From contig SVFJ01000014.1 in NCBI GenBank assembly GCA_015056925.1, positions 1 to 53,307 of the forward strand: a DNA stretch of 53,307 bases. The letters run 5' to 3'. The notes under the pieces are model-generated. The model made no database searches. It had not been told where the DNA came from and saw only the letters and a list, made by a program, of their open reading frames with translations. The stretch comes from Lachnospiraceae bacterium (GTDB taxonomy: Bacteria > Bacillota > Clostridia > Lachnospirales > Lachnospiraceae). Each line of letters opens with the position of its first letter. The stretch's first letter is position 1. Positions 17,839 through 25,870 of this stretch are shown here, in pieces. The position numbers and the translations under genes are program-made.

Positions 17839-18306
17839 TTACCCCTCCATCTCACGTATCAGATTCACCATCTCGATAGCCCCGACAGCACAATCATAGC
17901 CTTTATTGCCGGCTTTGGAGCCTGCTCTTTCGATGGCCTGCTCGATATTCTCAGTTGTAAGAACACCGAACATTACAGGAATATCACTTTCGAGGGAAAC
18001 AGAGGCGATTCCCTTTGAAACCTCGCTGCACACATAATCATAATGAGTTGTAGAACCACGAATCACTGCGCCAAGACAAATGATGGCATCATATTTTCTG
18101 CTTTTTGCCATCTTGGATGCGATAAGAGGAATCTCAAATGCGCCGGGAACCCATGCTACGTGGATATTGTCCTCTGATACATCGTGACGAACCAGACCGT
18201 CAATGGCACCGCCTAAGAGCTTGGATGTAATAAACTCGTTGAATCTTGCTGCTACAATTCCTACCTTAATTTCTTTTGATACAAGTTTTCCTTCAAATGT
18301 TTTCAT
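17839..18306 (-). CDS. ribH: 6,7-dimethyl-8-ribityllumazine synthase
   Basis: 155 residues, the usual lumazine synthase length. Condenses the ribityl pyrimidine with the RibB product to form lumazine. Diagnostic segments are [16 protein letters not shown] near 17-32, [10 protein letters not shown] near 51-60 and [19 protein letters not shown] near 77-95 with the catalytic His. It is the last gene of the rib operon, 20 bases after ribBA. Lumazine synthases assemble as pentamers or 60-mer capsids; the sequence alone does not show which. Confidence 0.96.
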   Translation of the reverse strand: MKTFEGKLVSKEIKVGIVAARFNEFITSKLLGGAIDGLVRHDVSEDNIHVAWVPGAFEIPLIASKMAKSRKYDAIICLGAVIRGSTTHYDYVCSEVSKGIASVSLESDIPVMFGVLTTENIEQAIERAGSKAGNKGYDCAVGAIEMVNLIREMEG

Positions 18307-18326
18307 ATTAATAACCTTACCTTTCT

Positions 18327-19535
18327 TTATTGATAATTTAATATATGTCCCATGCGGTTTTTCTTTGTGACTAAATAAAATAAATCATGAGTGGTTGCCT
18401 CCATTTGGATTGGAACTCGCTTGGTAATTTCTAATCCAAACTCTGAGAGCTGATAAACCTTGTCGGGGTTATTGGTCAGGAGACGGAGACTTTTCACACC
18501 AAGCTCCTTTAAAATCTGTGCGCCGATATAGTATTCTCTTTCGTCACCGCCAAATCCCAGAGCGAGATTGGCATCCAGGGTATCCATGCCCTCCTCCTGT
18601 AACTTATATGCTCTTAGTTTATTGATAAGCCCGATACCTCTGCCTTCCTGACGCATATAGAGTAGGATACCTCTGCCTTCCCTTTCGATTTGAGACATGG
18701 CAGCGGCAAGCTGCTGACCACAGTCACAGCGTAGAGAACCAAATGTGTCACCTGTCAGGCATTCGGAATGAACACGGCATAAGACATCCTGTCCGTCGCC
18801 GATATCACCCTTTACCAGAGCTACATGGTGTTCACCATTGAGGCGGTTTACAAAGCCGTAAGCTTGAAATTCACCGTATTTGGTTGGCATTTTGACAGCT
18901 TCTACCTTGTCTACAAGGAGGTCGTGACATTTTCTATATTCTTGTAGCTGACGAATGGTGATGAATTTCAGGTCAAATTTACGGGCAAGTTCACCTAACT
19001 CATCGGTTCGCATCATGGTTCCGTCTTCACGCATGATTTCACAGCAAAGTCCGCATTCCTTGAGCCCTGCCAGACGGCACAGGTCAACGGTTGCTTCTGT
19101 GTGGCCTGCTCTTTCCAATACACCGTTTTTCTTGGCAAGGAGCGGAAACATATGTCCCGGACGTCTAAAGTCTGTTGGTGAAGCATCTTCTGATACACAA
19201 GACATGGCGGTGATGGAACGCTCAGCGGCTGAGATTCCCGTAGTTGTGGATATATGGTCAATGGATACTGTGAAGGCGGTCTCATGGTTGTCGGTATTTC
19301 GCTGAACCATTTGAGGAATCTGTAGCTTTTCTATGTATTTTTCAGACATAGGCATGCAGATAAGTCCTTTGCCATGTGTCGCCATAAAATTAATGTTTTC
19401 AGAGGTGGCATACTCTGCTGCACAGATAAAATCGCCTTCGTTTTCACGATTTTCATCATCGGTCACAAGGATAATGCGTCCTTTTTTCAAATCTTCAAGA
19501 GCTTCCTCTATAGTGTTAAATGCAATCATATTCAT
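18327..19535 (-). CDS. ribBA: Bifunctional DHBP synthase / GTP cyclohydrolase II
   Basis: 402 residues. The N-terminal RibB half (about 1-203) makes dihydroxybutanone phosphate from ribulose 5-phosphate; the signature [11 protein letters not shown] is at 26-36 with its metal acids. The C-terminal RibA half (about 205-402) opens GTP; its zinc cysteines are C259, C270 and C272 in [14 protein letters not shown], followed by [10 protein letters not shown]. Both catalytic sites look intact. It supplies both branches of riboflavin synthesis and is third in the operon. A second in-frame ATG two codons in is an alternative start. Confidence 0.96.
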   Translation of the reverse strand: MNMIAFNTIEEALEDLKKGRIILVTDDENRENEGDFICAAEYATSENINFMATHGKGLICMPMSEKYIEKLQIPQMVQRNTDNHETAFTVSIDHISTTTGISAAERSITAMSCVSEDASPTDFRRPGHMFPLLAKKNGVLERAGHTEATVDLCRLAGLKECGLCCEIMREDGTMMRTDELGELARKFDLKFITIRQLQEYRKCHDLLVDKVEAVKMPTKYGEFQAYGFVNRLNGEHHVALVKGDIGDGQDVLCRVHSECLTGDTFGSLRCDCGQQLAAAMSQIEREGRGILLYMRQEGRGIGLINKLRAYKLQEEGMDTLDANLALGFGGDEREYYIGAQILKELGVKSLRLLTNNPDKVYQLSEFGLEITKRVPIQMEATTHDLFYLVTKKNRMGHILNYQ

Positions 19536-19559
19536 AATCCTGCCTTTCTGATATTCTAT

Positions 19560-20207
19560 TTAAAATCCGTTCTGCAATAAAAAGTCTCTGGTGATGGTGC
19601 TTTTCGTCGAGGACTTTTGTGATAAGCCTATTAGCTTTTCAACATATTTCCCAATCATATCTGTTTCTAAATTGACAATACTTCCTATCTTAAGTTCCTT
19701 CAAAATGGTTTGTTCCACTGTATGAGGAATGGCGGATATTGCAAAATCACAATCGCTAACCTTCGCGACAGTAAGGCTGATGCCATCTATGGTAATAGAG
19801 CCCTTTTCAACAATATAACGCATGATGTCAGGTGCTGCTTGTATTGTGTACCAGATGGCAATGCTGTCACGTCGGATATTGGAGACTGTACCGATACCGT
19901 CCACATGTCCTGATACAATATGTCCGCCAAATCTACCATTTGCTGCCATGGCGCGTTCGAGGTTTACATGAGTCTGAACGGTGAGAGCGGATAGCGAAGA
20001 GCGGGTCAGGGTTTCGTGCATGACATCAGCAGTAAAACAGTCGGATAGAAGCGAAGTGACTGTTAGACAGATACCATTCACAGCGATACTGTCACCGATT
20101 TTTGTCCCCTCAAGAACTTTGTTTGCACTAATACTGAGCGTTGCATTATCTTTTCCTTTGTTAATATTTTTGATGGTGCCAATTTCTTCAATAATCCCTG
20201 TAAACAT
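19560..20207 (-). CDS. ribE: Riboflavin synthase, alpha chain
   Basis: 215 residues built of two homologous lumazine-binding barrels. It dismutates two lumazines to riboflavin. The N-terminal MFTGIIEEIGTI is diagnostic. Repeat one includes GDSIAVNGICLTV, and repeat two opens with GHIVSGHVDGIGTV and includes GISLTV. The C-terminal helix for trimer formation is present. Its start overlaps the end of ribD by 20 bases in another frame, which implies translational coupling. Confidence 0.95.
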   Translation of the reverse strand: MFTGIIEEIGTIKNINKGKDNATLSISANKVLEGTKIGDSIAVNGICLTVTSLLSDCFTADVMHETLTRSSLSALTVQTHVNLERAMAANGRFGGHIVSGHVDGIGTVSNIRRDSIAIWYTIQAAPDIMRYIVEKGSITIDGISLTVAKVSDCDFAISAIPHTVEQTILKELKIGSIVNLETDMIGKYVEKLIGLSQKSSTKSTITRDFLLQNGF

Positions 20208-21294
20208 TCGGTATTACCTCACTTTCTATCAAAAAGTCTTCACCTAACTGACGGATATTGGAGTTACGCAGTAAAAAGGCAGTAGAAGGGAGATTGACAC
20301 CAAGTCCTCCTACGGGGCCTGTGGATAAGCTGCCGCCAAATAGCTTAGGTGCTATATAAGTTTGAAGTTTATGGACAATACCGCTTTCTAAAGCTGACCA
20401 GTTGAGGGTACTGCCACCCTCCAGCAGAATACTGTCGATTTGCATTTGTCCCAATTGTTTCATAAGCTGTACCAAATCAATATGGTTATCCTTGGAAGAA
20501 ACAGGGAGGATGCGACATCCCAAGTCTTCGTAGGGGATATACCTACTGCGGTCTTCACAGCAGGTTGCAAGAATAGTAGGAAACTGTCGGGCAGTTGTTA
20601 CTATCTGTGCAGTCAAAGGGGTGCGAAGTTTGGTATCACAGATGATACGTACAGGATTTTTGCCACCGTCTATTCGACAGGTAAGAAGCGGGTCATCGGC
20701 GAGCACGGTACCGACCCCAACCATAATAGCAGTGTGCCGGTTTCTTTGGGTATGTACGTGCTGTCTGGCAATCTCTCCGGTAATCCATTTGGAGGCACCG
20801 GAAACGGTAGCGATTTTGCCGTCCATGGTCATGGCATATTTCATCGTAACAAAGGGAGTTTTGGTACGGATGAAATGAAAAAATATTTCGTTGAGTTTAT
20901 CACATTCGTCTTTGAGGCAGTTCTCATACACCTCAATGCCATGCTCCTTCAAAATGCGAATGCCTTTGCCGCTGACAAGGGGATTGGGGTCAAAGGAGCC
21001 GATAAACACCCGGCTGATGTCTGCACCGATAATGGCATCTACGCAGGGAGGCTGCTTGCCCTGATGGCAGCAGGGTTCCAGGGTAACATACATGGTCGCA
21101 CCTTGAGGATTCTTTGAACAGGAGTTAAGGGCATTTCGCTCAGCGTGAGGTCCGCCGTATTCTTCATGCCATCCCTGTCCGATGATTTCTTTGTTCTTTA
21201 CAATGACAGCACCGACCAATGGGTTAGGAGCAGTATGACCGCAGCCTTTCTTAGCCAGATTAATTGCCAGCTTCATATAATCTTCGTCTCTCAT
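20188..21294 (-). CDS. ribD: Bifunctional diaminohydroxyphosphoribosylaminopyrimidine deaminase / reductase
   Basis: 368 residues. The N-terminal deaminase (about 1-145) has the zinc ligands H50, C75 and C84 and the proton-shuttling E52 (HAERNAL, EPCCHQGKQPPC). The C-terminal reductase (about 147-365) has the TMDGKIAT and LLEGGSTLN segments. It carries out the second and third steps of the GTP branch. As first gene of the operon it lies downstream of the FMN riboswitch and two terminator hairpins. The ribosome binding site ggaggtaa sits just in front of the ATG on the minus strand. Confidence 0.96.
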   Translation of the reverse strand: MRDEDYMKLAINLAKKGCGHTAPNPLVGAVIVKNKEIIGQGWHEEYGGPHAERNALNSCSKNPQGATMYVTLEPCCHQGKQPPCVDAIIGADISRVFIGSFDPNPLVSGKGIRILKEHGIEVYENCLKDECDKLNEIFFHFIRTKTPFVTMKYAMTMDGKIATVSGASKWITGEIARQHVHTQRNRHTAIMVGVGTVLADDPLLTCRIDGGKNPVRIICDTKLRTPLTAQIVTTARQFPTILATCCEDRSRYIPYEDLGCRILPVSSKDNHIDLVQLMKQLGQMQIDSILLEGGSTLNWSALESGIVHKLQTYIAPKLFGGSLSTGPVGGLGVNLPSTAFLLRNSNIRQLGEDFLIESEVIPNVYRDY

Positions 21295-21315
21295 AAACAG
21301 TTACCTCCATAATAG

Positions 21316-21353
21316 AAAACAAAAACTCCCGGAACATATTGTTCAGGGAGTTT
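21316..21353 (-). terminator. Second leader terminator before ribD
   Basis: On the minus strand AAACTCCC pairs with GGGAGTTT, one mismatch is followed by GAACA/TGTTC, and the hairpin runs into TTTTTGTTTT. It lies about 22 bases before the ribD start and downstream of the FMN aptamer. Confidence 0.75.
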
Positions 21354-21381
21354 GCACGCAAAAGAAACCTATACGGTAAAT

Positions 21382-21410
21382 AAAAAACTCCGGTATACGA
21401 AATACCAGAG
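21382..21410 (-). terminator. First leader terminator of the rib operon
   Basis: On the minus strand CTCTGGTAT pairs with ATACCGGAG (one U-G pair, 5-base loop), followed by T6. It is a compact intrinsic terminator between the FMN aptamer and the second terminator. Confidence 0.7.
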
Positions 21411-21421
21411 CAACTATAGTA

Positions 21422-21449
21422 ACACAGAGCAATAGAACAAACTCTGTGT
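21422..21449 (-). other. Hairpin between FMN aptamer and leader terminators
   Basis: ACACAGAG and CTCTGTGT form an 8-bp perfect stem with a 12-base loop, starting 6 bases after the aptamer P1 stem and without a T tract. It may be part of the switching platform (an alternative pairing partner) but no complete antiterminator was derived by eye. Confidence 0.5.
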
Positions 21450-21454
21450 ATCAT

Positions 21455-21563
21455 AATCTTCTTTCATCCAGACTGTACTGTCGGCTTCGGAGTTGCACCG
21501 AATCATGCCTTGCGGCTCGTGGGCTATACCACCGGTAGGGAATTGCACCCTGCCCTGAAGATA
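21455..21563 (-). promoter_or_regulatory. FMN riboswitch (RFN element)
   Basis: On the minus strand the aptamer opens with atcttcagggcagggtg, continues with the conserved ccctaccggtgg, agcccacgagcc and ggtgcaactccgaagccgac, and closes with gatgaaagaagat. P1 pairs ATCTTC (21562-21557) with GAAGAT (21461-21456). This is the canonical RFN consensus. It should switch off ribD-ribE-ribBA-ribH when FMN is plentiful, through the downstream terminators. Confidence 0.96.
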
Positions 21564-21707
21564 ATATTCAATTCACAGTCACATTATATGAACCAAGTGG
21601 TGTTTTGTCAACACAAAATAGTATAGATAAGAAATATTAATAAAGAAAAATATCATTTTATGCGGAAAGAGAACACACTATTTACCAATGAAATTTGAAT
21701 ATAATGC

Positions 21708-21736
21708 TTGTTATTTTATATAAAGTCATGTAAAAT
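21708..21736 (+). promoter_or_regulatory. Sigma-A-type promoter of the division cluster
   Basis: TTGTTA (21708-21713) and TAAAAT (21731-21736) are 17 bases apart. The predicted start falls at about 21743, immediately before the first MraZ box. Confidence 0.75.
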
Positions 21737-21743
21737 GTACTTA

Positions 21744-21780
21744 AAAGTGGTGGAAAGTGGAACAAAGTGGTTCAAAGTGG
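21744..21780 (+). promoter_or_regulatory. MraZ operator, four AAAGTGG boxes
   Basis: AAAGTGG occurs four times without a mismatch at 21744, 21754, 21764 and 21774, exactly 10 bp apart, so all boxes lie on one face of the helix. MraZ is known to bind tandem GTGG-containing repeats and repress its own operon. The boxes begin at the predicted transcription start, fitting direct blocking. Confidence 0.88.
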
Positions 21781-21792
21781 GAGATGATTGCC

Positions 21793-22224
21793 ATGTTTAT
21801 GGGTGAATACAATCATACAATCGACGCTAAGGGCAGGCTTATTATTCCTTCAAAATTCAGAGAGGTACTTGGTGATGAATTTGTTGTGACGAAGGGATTG
21901 GATGGCTGCTTATTTGTGTACGATAACCAAGAGTGGACTGCATTTGAAGAGAAGCTTAAGAATCTACCGCTTATGAATAAGGATTCACGTAAATTTGTAC
22001 GTTTTTTCCTGGCAGGAGCAGCAAGCGTTGAGGTGGACAAGCAGGGAAGAATCCTTGTACCGGCAGTTTTGCGTGAGTTTGCCGAGTTGGATAAGGATGT
22101 TGTACTGGTTGGCGTAGCAAGCCGTATTGAAATTTGGAGCAAGGCAAGATGGGAAGAGGCTTCTGAGTATGACGATATGGAGGACATCGCAGAGCATATG
22201 TCTGAACTGGGATTAATGATATAA
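21793..22224 (+). CDS. mraZ: Transcriptional regulator MraZ
   Basis: 143 residues with two SpoVT/AbrB-like halves. MraZ forms a ring and represses the division and cell wall cluster. The N-terminal half starts [20 protein letters not shown] and the second half has [19 protein letters not shown]; each carries the DxxGR motif. The frame is open from 21757 but those codons lie in the operator repeats, so the ATG at 21793 behind gggag (21779-21784) is chosen. rsmH follows 12 bases later. Confidence 0.94.
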   Translation: MFMGEYNHTIDAKGRLIIPSKFREVLGDEFVVTKGLDGCLFVYDNQEWTAFEEKLKNLPLMNKDSRKFVRFFLAGAASVEVDKQGRILVPAVLREFAELDKDVVLVGVASRIEIWSKARWEEASEYDDMEDIAEHMSELGLMI

Positions 22225-22236
22225 GGAGTGCAAATT

Positions 22237-23172
22237 ATGGAATTCAAACACAAATCAGTTTTATTAGATGAAGTAATTGAATCACTAAACATAAAGTCGG
22301 ATGGAATTTATCTGGATGGAACACTGGGCGGAGGCGGACATGCCTATCATGTCTGCAAGAGACTTAATGATAAAGGGAGATTCATCGGAATTGACCAGGA
22401 TGCGGATGCGATAAAGGCAGCAAGTGCGAGATTAGAGGAGTTTGGAGATAAGGTAACCATTATCCGTAATAATTATTGTAATGCCAAGGCGGCACTTATG
22501 GAGATTGGCGTGGAGAAGGTAGACGGTATTGTGCTGGATTTGGGGGTATCCTCCTATCAGCTGGATACGGTAGAGAGAGGCTTTACATATAATTATGATA
22601 CTGCACTTGATATGCGTATGGACCAAAGACAGAGCCTGACCGCAAGAGATATTGTAAATGATTATTCCGAGAAGGATTTGTATCGTATTATCAAAGATTA
22701 TGGAGAGGACCAGTTTGCCAAGAATATTGCCAAGCATATTGTGAAGGCAAGGGAGGAAAAGCCGATAGAGACTACCTTTGAGTTAAATGAATTAATCAAG
22801 GCAGCAATACCGGCAAAGATGCGTGCAACAGGCGGACATCCATCCAAGAGAACATTTCAGGCGATTCGTATTGAATGTAATCATGAGCTGGATGTATTGC
22901 GTAATTCTTTGGATGATTTTATTGAGATGTTAAATCCGGGAGGAAGGCTTTGTATTATCACCTTCCATTCCTTGGAGGACAGAATTGTCAAGACGATATA
23001 CAGAGATAAGGAGAATCCATGTACATGCCCGTCGGAATTTCCGGTGTGTGTATGTGGTAAAACACCGCTTGGAAAGGCAACGCCAAGAAAGCCTATTTTG
23101 CCAAGCAAAGAGGAGCTTGAAGAGAATTCACGCTCGAAGAGTGCAAAGTTGAGAGTGTTTGAGAAGTTATAA
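22237..23172 (+). CDS. rsmH: 16S rRNA (cytosine(1402)-N4)-methyltransferase
   Basis: 311 residues. Methylates C1402 in the decoding centre of 16S rRNA using SAM. The SAM loop is [10 protein letters not shown], followed by GIDQDADAI. Further family segments are [15 protein letters not shown], then ERGFTY, and near the C-terminus [18 protein letters not shown]. The ATG at 22237 has aaggag at 22223-22228. An upstream GTG at 22228 is unlikely because it overlaps this site. Confidence 0.95.
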   Translation: MEFKHKSVLLDEVIESLNIKSDGIYLDGTLGGGGHAYHVCKRLNDKGRFIGIDQDADAIKAASARLEEFGDKVTIIRNNYCNAKAALMEIGVEKVDGIVLDLGVSSYQLDTVERGFTYNYDTALDMRMDQRQSLTARDIVNDYSEKDLYRIIKDYGEDQFAKNIAKHIVKAREEKPIETTFELNELIKAAIPAKMRATGGHPSKRTFQAIRIECNHELDVLRNSLDDFIEMLNPGGRLCIITFHSLEDRIVKTIYRDKENPCTCPSEFPVCVCGKTPLGKATPRKPILPSKEELEENSRSKSAKLRVFEKL

Positions 23173-23258
23173 GATATGTAAAAGCAGGGAAGCGACGGCA
23201 GGAAGTGTATTCGTAAGGGGAATCGGTGCCGGAAAGGTCATAGCGAGGAGAGCGATTT

Positions 23259-23765
23259 ATGAAAAATGTAGGTTCGTCATCGACGTATACGAACAGACAA
23301 AGCAGGCAAAATACTGATAATCAACAACTCTATATAAATGGAAATACAGTAAGAAAACTGGAAGAGATTCCGCAGATAGCGCCAAGGCAGCCAAGAGTGC
23401 GGGTAGAGACGGAACGTAAGATACGGCGGAGAAAGAAAAGAGTATCCTTTCAGTCTATGGTGTATGTTGCATTTATTGCGGTATCGATTGCAGTTGCCGG
23501 TGGCGTACTGATTGGATACGTTAATTTACAGGCAGATATCACCAATAGAATGAACCATATATCTTCATTACAAAGTGAGCTTAACAGCATGCGGCTTGCA
23601 AATGATGAGGAATATATGCGGATTATGAGTGGCGTGAATCTGGAGGAGATAAAGAGAGTTGCCATACAGGAGCTTGGGATGAAGTACGCAGAGGAAGGTC
23701 AAGTCATCACATATACAGGTGAGGGCAGTGACTATGTAAGACAGTATGGAAGTATTCCTGAGTAG
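23259..23765 (+). CDS. ftsL: FtsL-like division protein
   Basis: 168 residues. A polar and basic cytoplasmic arm (1-62, ending RKIRRRKKR), one membrane helix (about 64-88) and an extracytoplasmic coiled coil (about 90-125) give the FtsL topology. Position between rsmH and the PBP gene is the standard ftsL site. FtsL forms a complex with FtsB/DivIC and DivIB/FtsQ and activates septal synthesis. The sequence is poorly conserved, as usual for FtsL, so the assignment rests on topology and location. Confidence 0.82.
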   Translation: MKNVGSSSTYTNRQSRQNTDNQQLYINGNTVRKLEEIPQIAPRQPRVRVETERKIRRRKKRVSFQSMVYVAFIAVSIAVAGGVLIGYVNLQADITNRMNHISSLQSELNSMRLANDEEYMRIMSGVNLEEIKRVAIQELGMKYAEEGQVITYTGEGSDYVRQYGSIPE

Positions 23766-23782
23766 GAGTCGGGTGATAAGGT

Positions 23783-25777
23783 ATGGCAGCAAGAAATAAT
23801 AATCGAAGAGACAGAAGAAACCGCAGACGGCGGAGAGAACGATATAAGAGTAAAAAGCTGGGAGTTATGGGAATCCTCATACTGCTGGCTTTTGCAGGTT
23901 TGAGCGTAAGACTTGTTATGATTACGACAGAGGACCATGATGAGTATTTAAAGAAGGTATTGTCCCAGCAGAAGTATGATTCCAAGACCCTGCCATTTAA
24001 GAGAGGTATGATTACGGACAGAAACGGAACGATTCTGGCAGTGAGTGAGAAGGTGTATAATGTCGTGCTGGATTGTAAGGTAATGCTTGCCTATGAAGGC
24101 AGTACCCAGCCCACGGTGAATGCGTTGGTAGAGAGCTTTGGCCTGGATAGGGCGGCAATCATGGATTACATAGAAGCAAAGCCGAATTCGCAGTATTATG
24201 TTTTGAAAAAGCATTTAAGCTATGAGGAAGTACAGGCTTTTGAAACCATGGAGGCAATGAATGAGAATATCCATGGTGTTTGGTTCGAAGAAGAATATAT
24301 CAGAAATTATCCAAACGGTGTACTTGCTTGTGATGTGATTGGGTTTACAGGTTCGGATAATAACGGTACCTTTGGATTGGAAGAGTATTACAATGATGAG
24401 CTGAACGGAACCAACGGCAGAGAGTATGGCTATGTTAATGATGATTCCAATGTGGAGCGGACTACGGTTGCTGCGGTGGATGGATATACCCTGCAGAGTA
24501 CAATAGATGCGAATATGCAGTCGATTGTGGAAAAGTATGTGATTCAGTTTAATGAAGAGCATAAGGACTATTACCGTGAGGGGCTTGGCTCTAAGAATAC
24601 CGGATGTATTATCATGAATATTCATACCGGCGAGATTCTTGCAATGGCCAGTTATCCGAATTACGATTTGAACAATCCCAAGGATTTGTCGGCGTATTAT
24701 TCACAGGAAGAAATTGATACCATGATTGAAGAAGAAACTTACTATGAGACGCTGAATCAGCTGTGGAGAAATTTCTGTATATCGGATACCTATGAGCCGG
24801 GTTCAACAGCTAAGGCATTAACGCTGGCAACCGGATTGGAAACAGGAAAGATACAGGGAAATGAAAGCTATGAATGTCCGGGATACCATACGGTGGCGGA
24901 TACAACCATGAAGTGTAATTTGAGAAGAGGTCACGGTGTATTGGATGTCAGCGGTTCATTGGAACAGTCCTGTAACGTTGCTTTTATGAAAATGGCAGAG
25001 AGTATTGGTGAAAATCAGATTTTACGGTTTGAAAATATATTTAATCTTGGATTAAAGACTAATATTGATTTGGTGGGTGAATCAAGAACGGATGCGTTAA
25101 TATATAATGAGGATTCCATGCGTTCGGTGGAGCTGGCAACCACATCCTTTGGCCAGGGATTTAATGTGTCAATGATTCAGATGATATCTGCATATTCTTC
25201 TATTGTAAACGGCGGATATTATTATGAGCCTCATGTGGTGAATAAGATAATGAATTCGGCAGGGGCGACGGTTGAAAATATTGAGCCAAGGGTATTGAAG
25301 CAGACGATTTCCAATACGACCTCAGAGCAGATGCTGGAATATTTGAATGCTGTTGTAGCAGAAGGAACAGGTAAGACGGCAAGGCCGGCAGGTTATGCCA
25401 TTGGCGGTAAGACAGGAACTGCAGAGAAGGTTCCGAGAGATAAAACAAATTATGTGGTTTCCTTTATTGGACATGCGCCTGCGGACGACCCACAGATTGC
25501 AATTTATGTAGTCATTGATGAGCCGAATGAAGAGGAACAGGACCATGCTTATTATGCAACCGGTATTGTGCGTAATATCTTAACAGAGGTACTTCCGTAT
25601 ATGCATATTATTAAGACGGAGGAAATGACAGTTGCTGAGCAGCAGGAGGTAGAGCAGGTTCTTGGTGCAGGTGCATATTATGTTGTGGATTCTCAGACGG
25701 GAGAGCTGGTAGATGCTTTAACCGGTGAAGAAGCAGAAAGAAACGACAGTTATCTCGGAGAAGGAACTGTGCAGTAG
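23783..25777 (+). CDS. Class B penicillin-binding protein (FtsI/PBP2-type transpeptidase)
   Basis: 664 residues. A basic cytoplasmic tail, one membrane anchor (about 30-50), a dimerisation domain and a transpeptidase domain. All three active-site motifs are standard: S341-T-A-K (YEPGSTAK), S396-C-N and K543-T-G (GGKTGTAEK). It crosslinks septal peptidoglycan. No PASTA repeats are visible at the C-terminus, which instead ends in a short acidic tail. A second, related PBP gene follows 81 bases later; this first one, with intact KTG and next to ftsL, is the better candidate for the vegetative division enzyme. Exact role is inferred from position. Confidence 0.9.
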   Translation: MAARNNNRRDRRNRRRRRERYKSKKLGVMGILILLAFAGLSVRLVMITTEDHDEYLKKVLSQQKYDSKTLPFKRGMITDRNGTILAVSEKVYNVVLDCKVMLAYEGSTQPTVNALVESFGLDRAAIMDYIEAKPNSQYYVLKKHLSYEEVQAFETMEAMNENIHGVWFEEEYIRNYPNGVLACDVIGFTGSDNNGTFGLEEYYNDELNGTNGREYGYVNDDSNVERTTVAAVDGYTLQSTIDANMQSIVEKYVIQFNEEHKDYYREGLGSKNTGCIIMNIHTGEILAMASYPNYDLNNPKDLSAYYSQEEIDTMIEEETYYETLNQLWRNFCISDTYEPGSTAKALTLATGLETGKIQGNESYECPGYHTVADTTMKCNLRRGHGVLDVSGSLEQSCNVAFMKMAESIGENQILRFENIFNLGLKTNIDLVGESRTDALIYNEDSMRSVELATTSFGQGFNVSMIQMISAYSSIVNGGYYYEPHVVNKIMNSAGATVENIEPRVLKQTISNTTSEQMLEYLNAVVAEGTGKTARPAGYAIGGKTGTAEKVPRDKTNYVVSFIGHAPADDPQIAIYVVIDEPNEEEQDHAYYATGIVRNILTEVLPYMHIIKTEEMTVAEQQEVEQVLGAGAYYVVDSQTGELVDALTGEEAERNDSYLGEGTVQ

Positions 25778-25817
25778 CAAACCGCAATACTTTTTACAAA
25801 AGAATAAAATCAAACAT

Positions 25818-25870
25818 AACCCCGTAGAAGAGATAATACATTAGTAATAATCACTTTTATGGGGTTTTCT
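25818..25870 (+). other. Long-stem hairpin between the two PBP genes
   Basis: aaccccgtagaag (25818-25830) pairs over 13 bases, with two G-T pairs, to cttttatggggtt (25854-25866), enclosing a 23-base loop and followed by ttct. It covers the first possible ATG (25859) of the next gene and ends just before the second (25871). It may act as an attenuator or control translation of the SpoVD-like gene. Confidence 0.5.

Noticed and set aside
21260-21454. Minus-strand 64-codon frame between the FMN aptamer and ribD, a possible leader peptide
   Set aside because: It runs through the leader hairpins and terminators and into ribD in another frame, has no convincing ribosome binding site, and the RNA structures explain the region.
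21744-21780. Short tandem repeat that might suggest a CRISPR or satellite
   Set aside because: The unit is 10 bp without variable spacers and lies at the mraZ promoter; MraZ operator is the better reading. No CRISPR array exists in the window.
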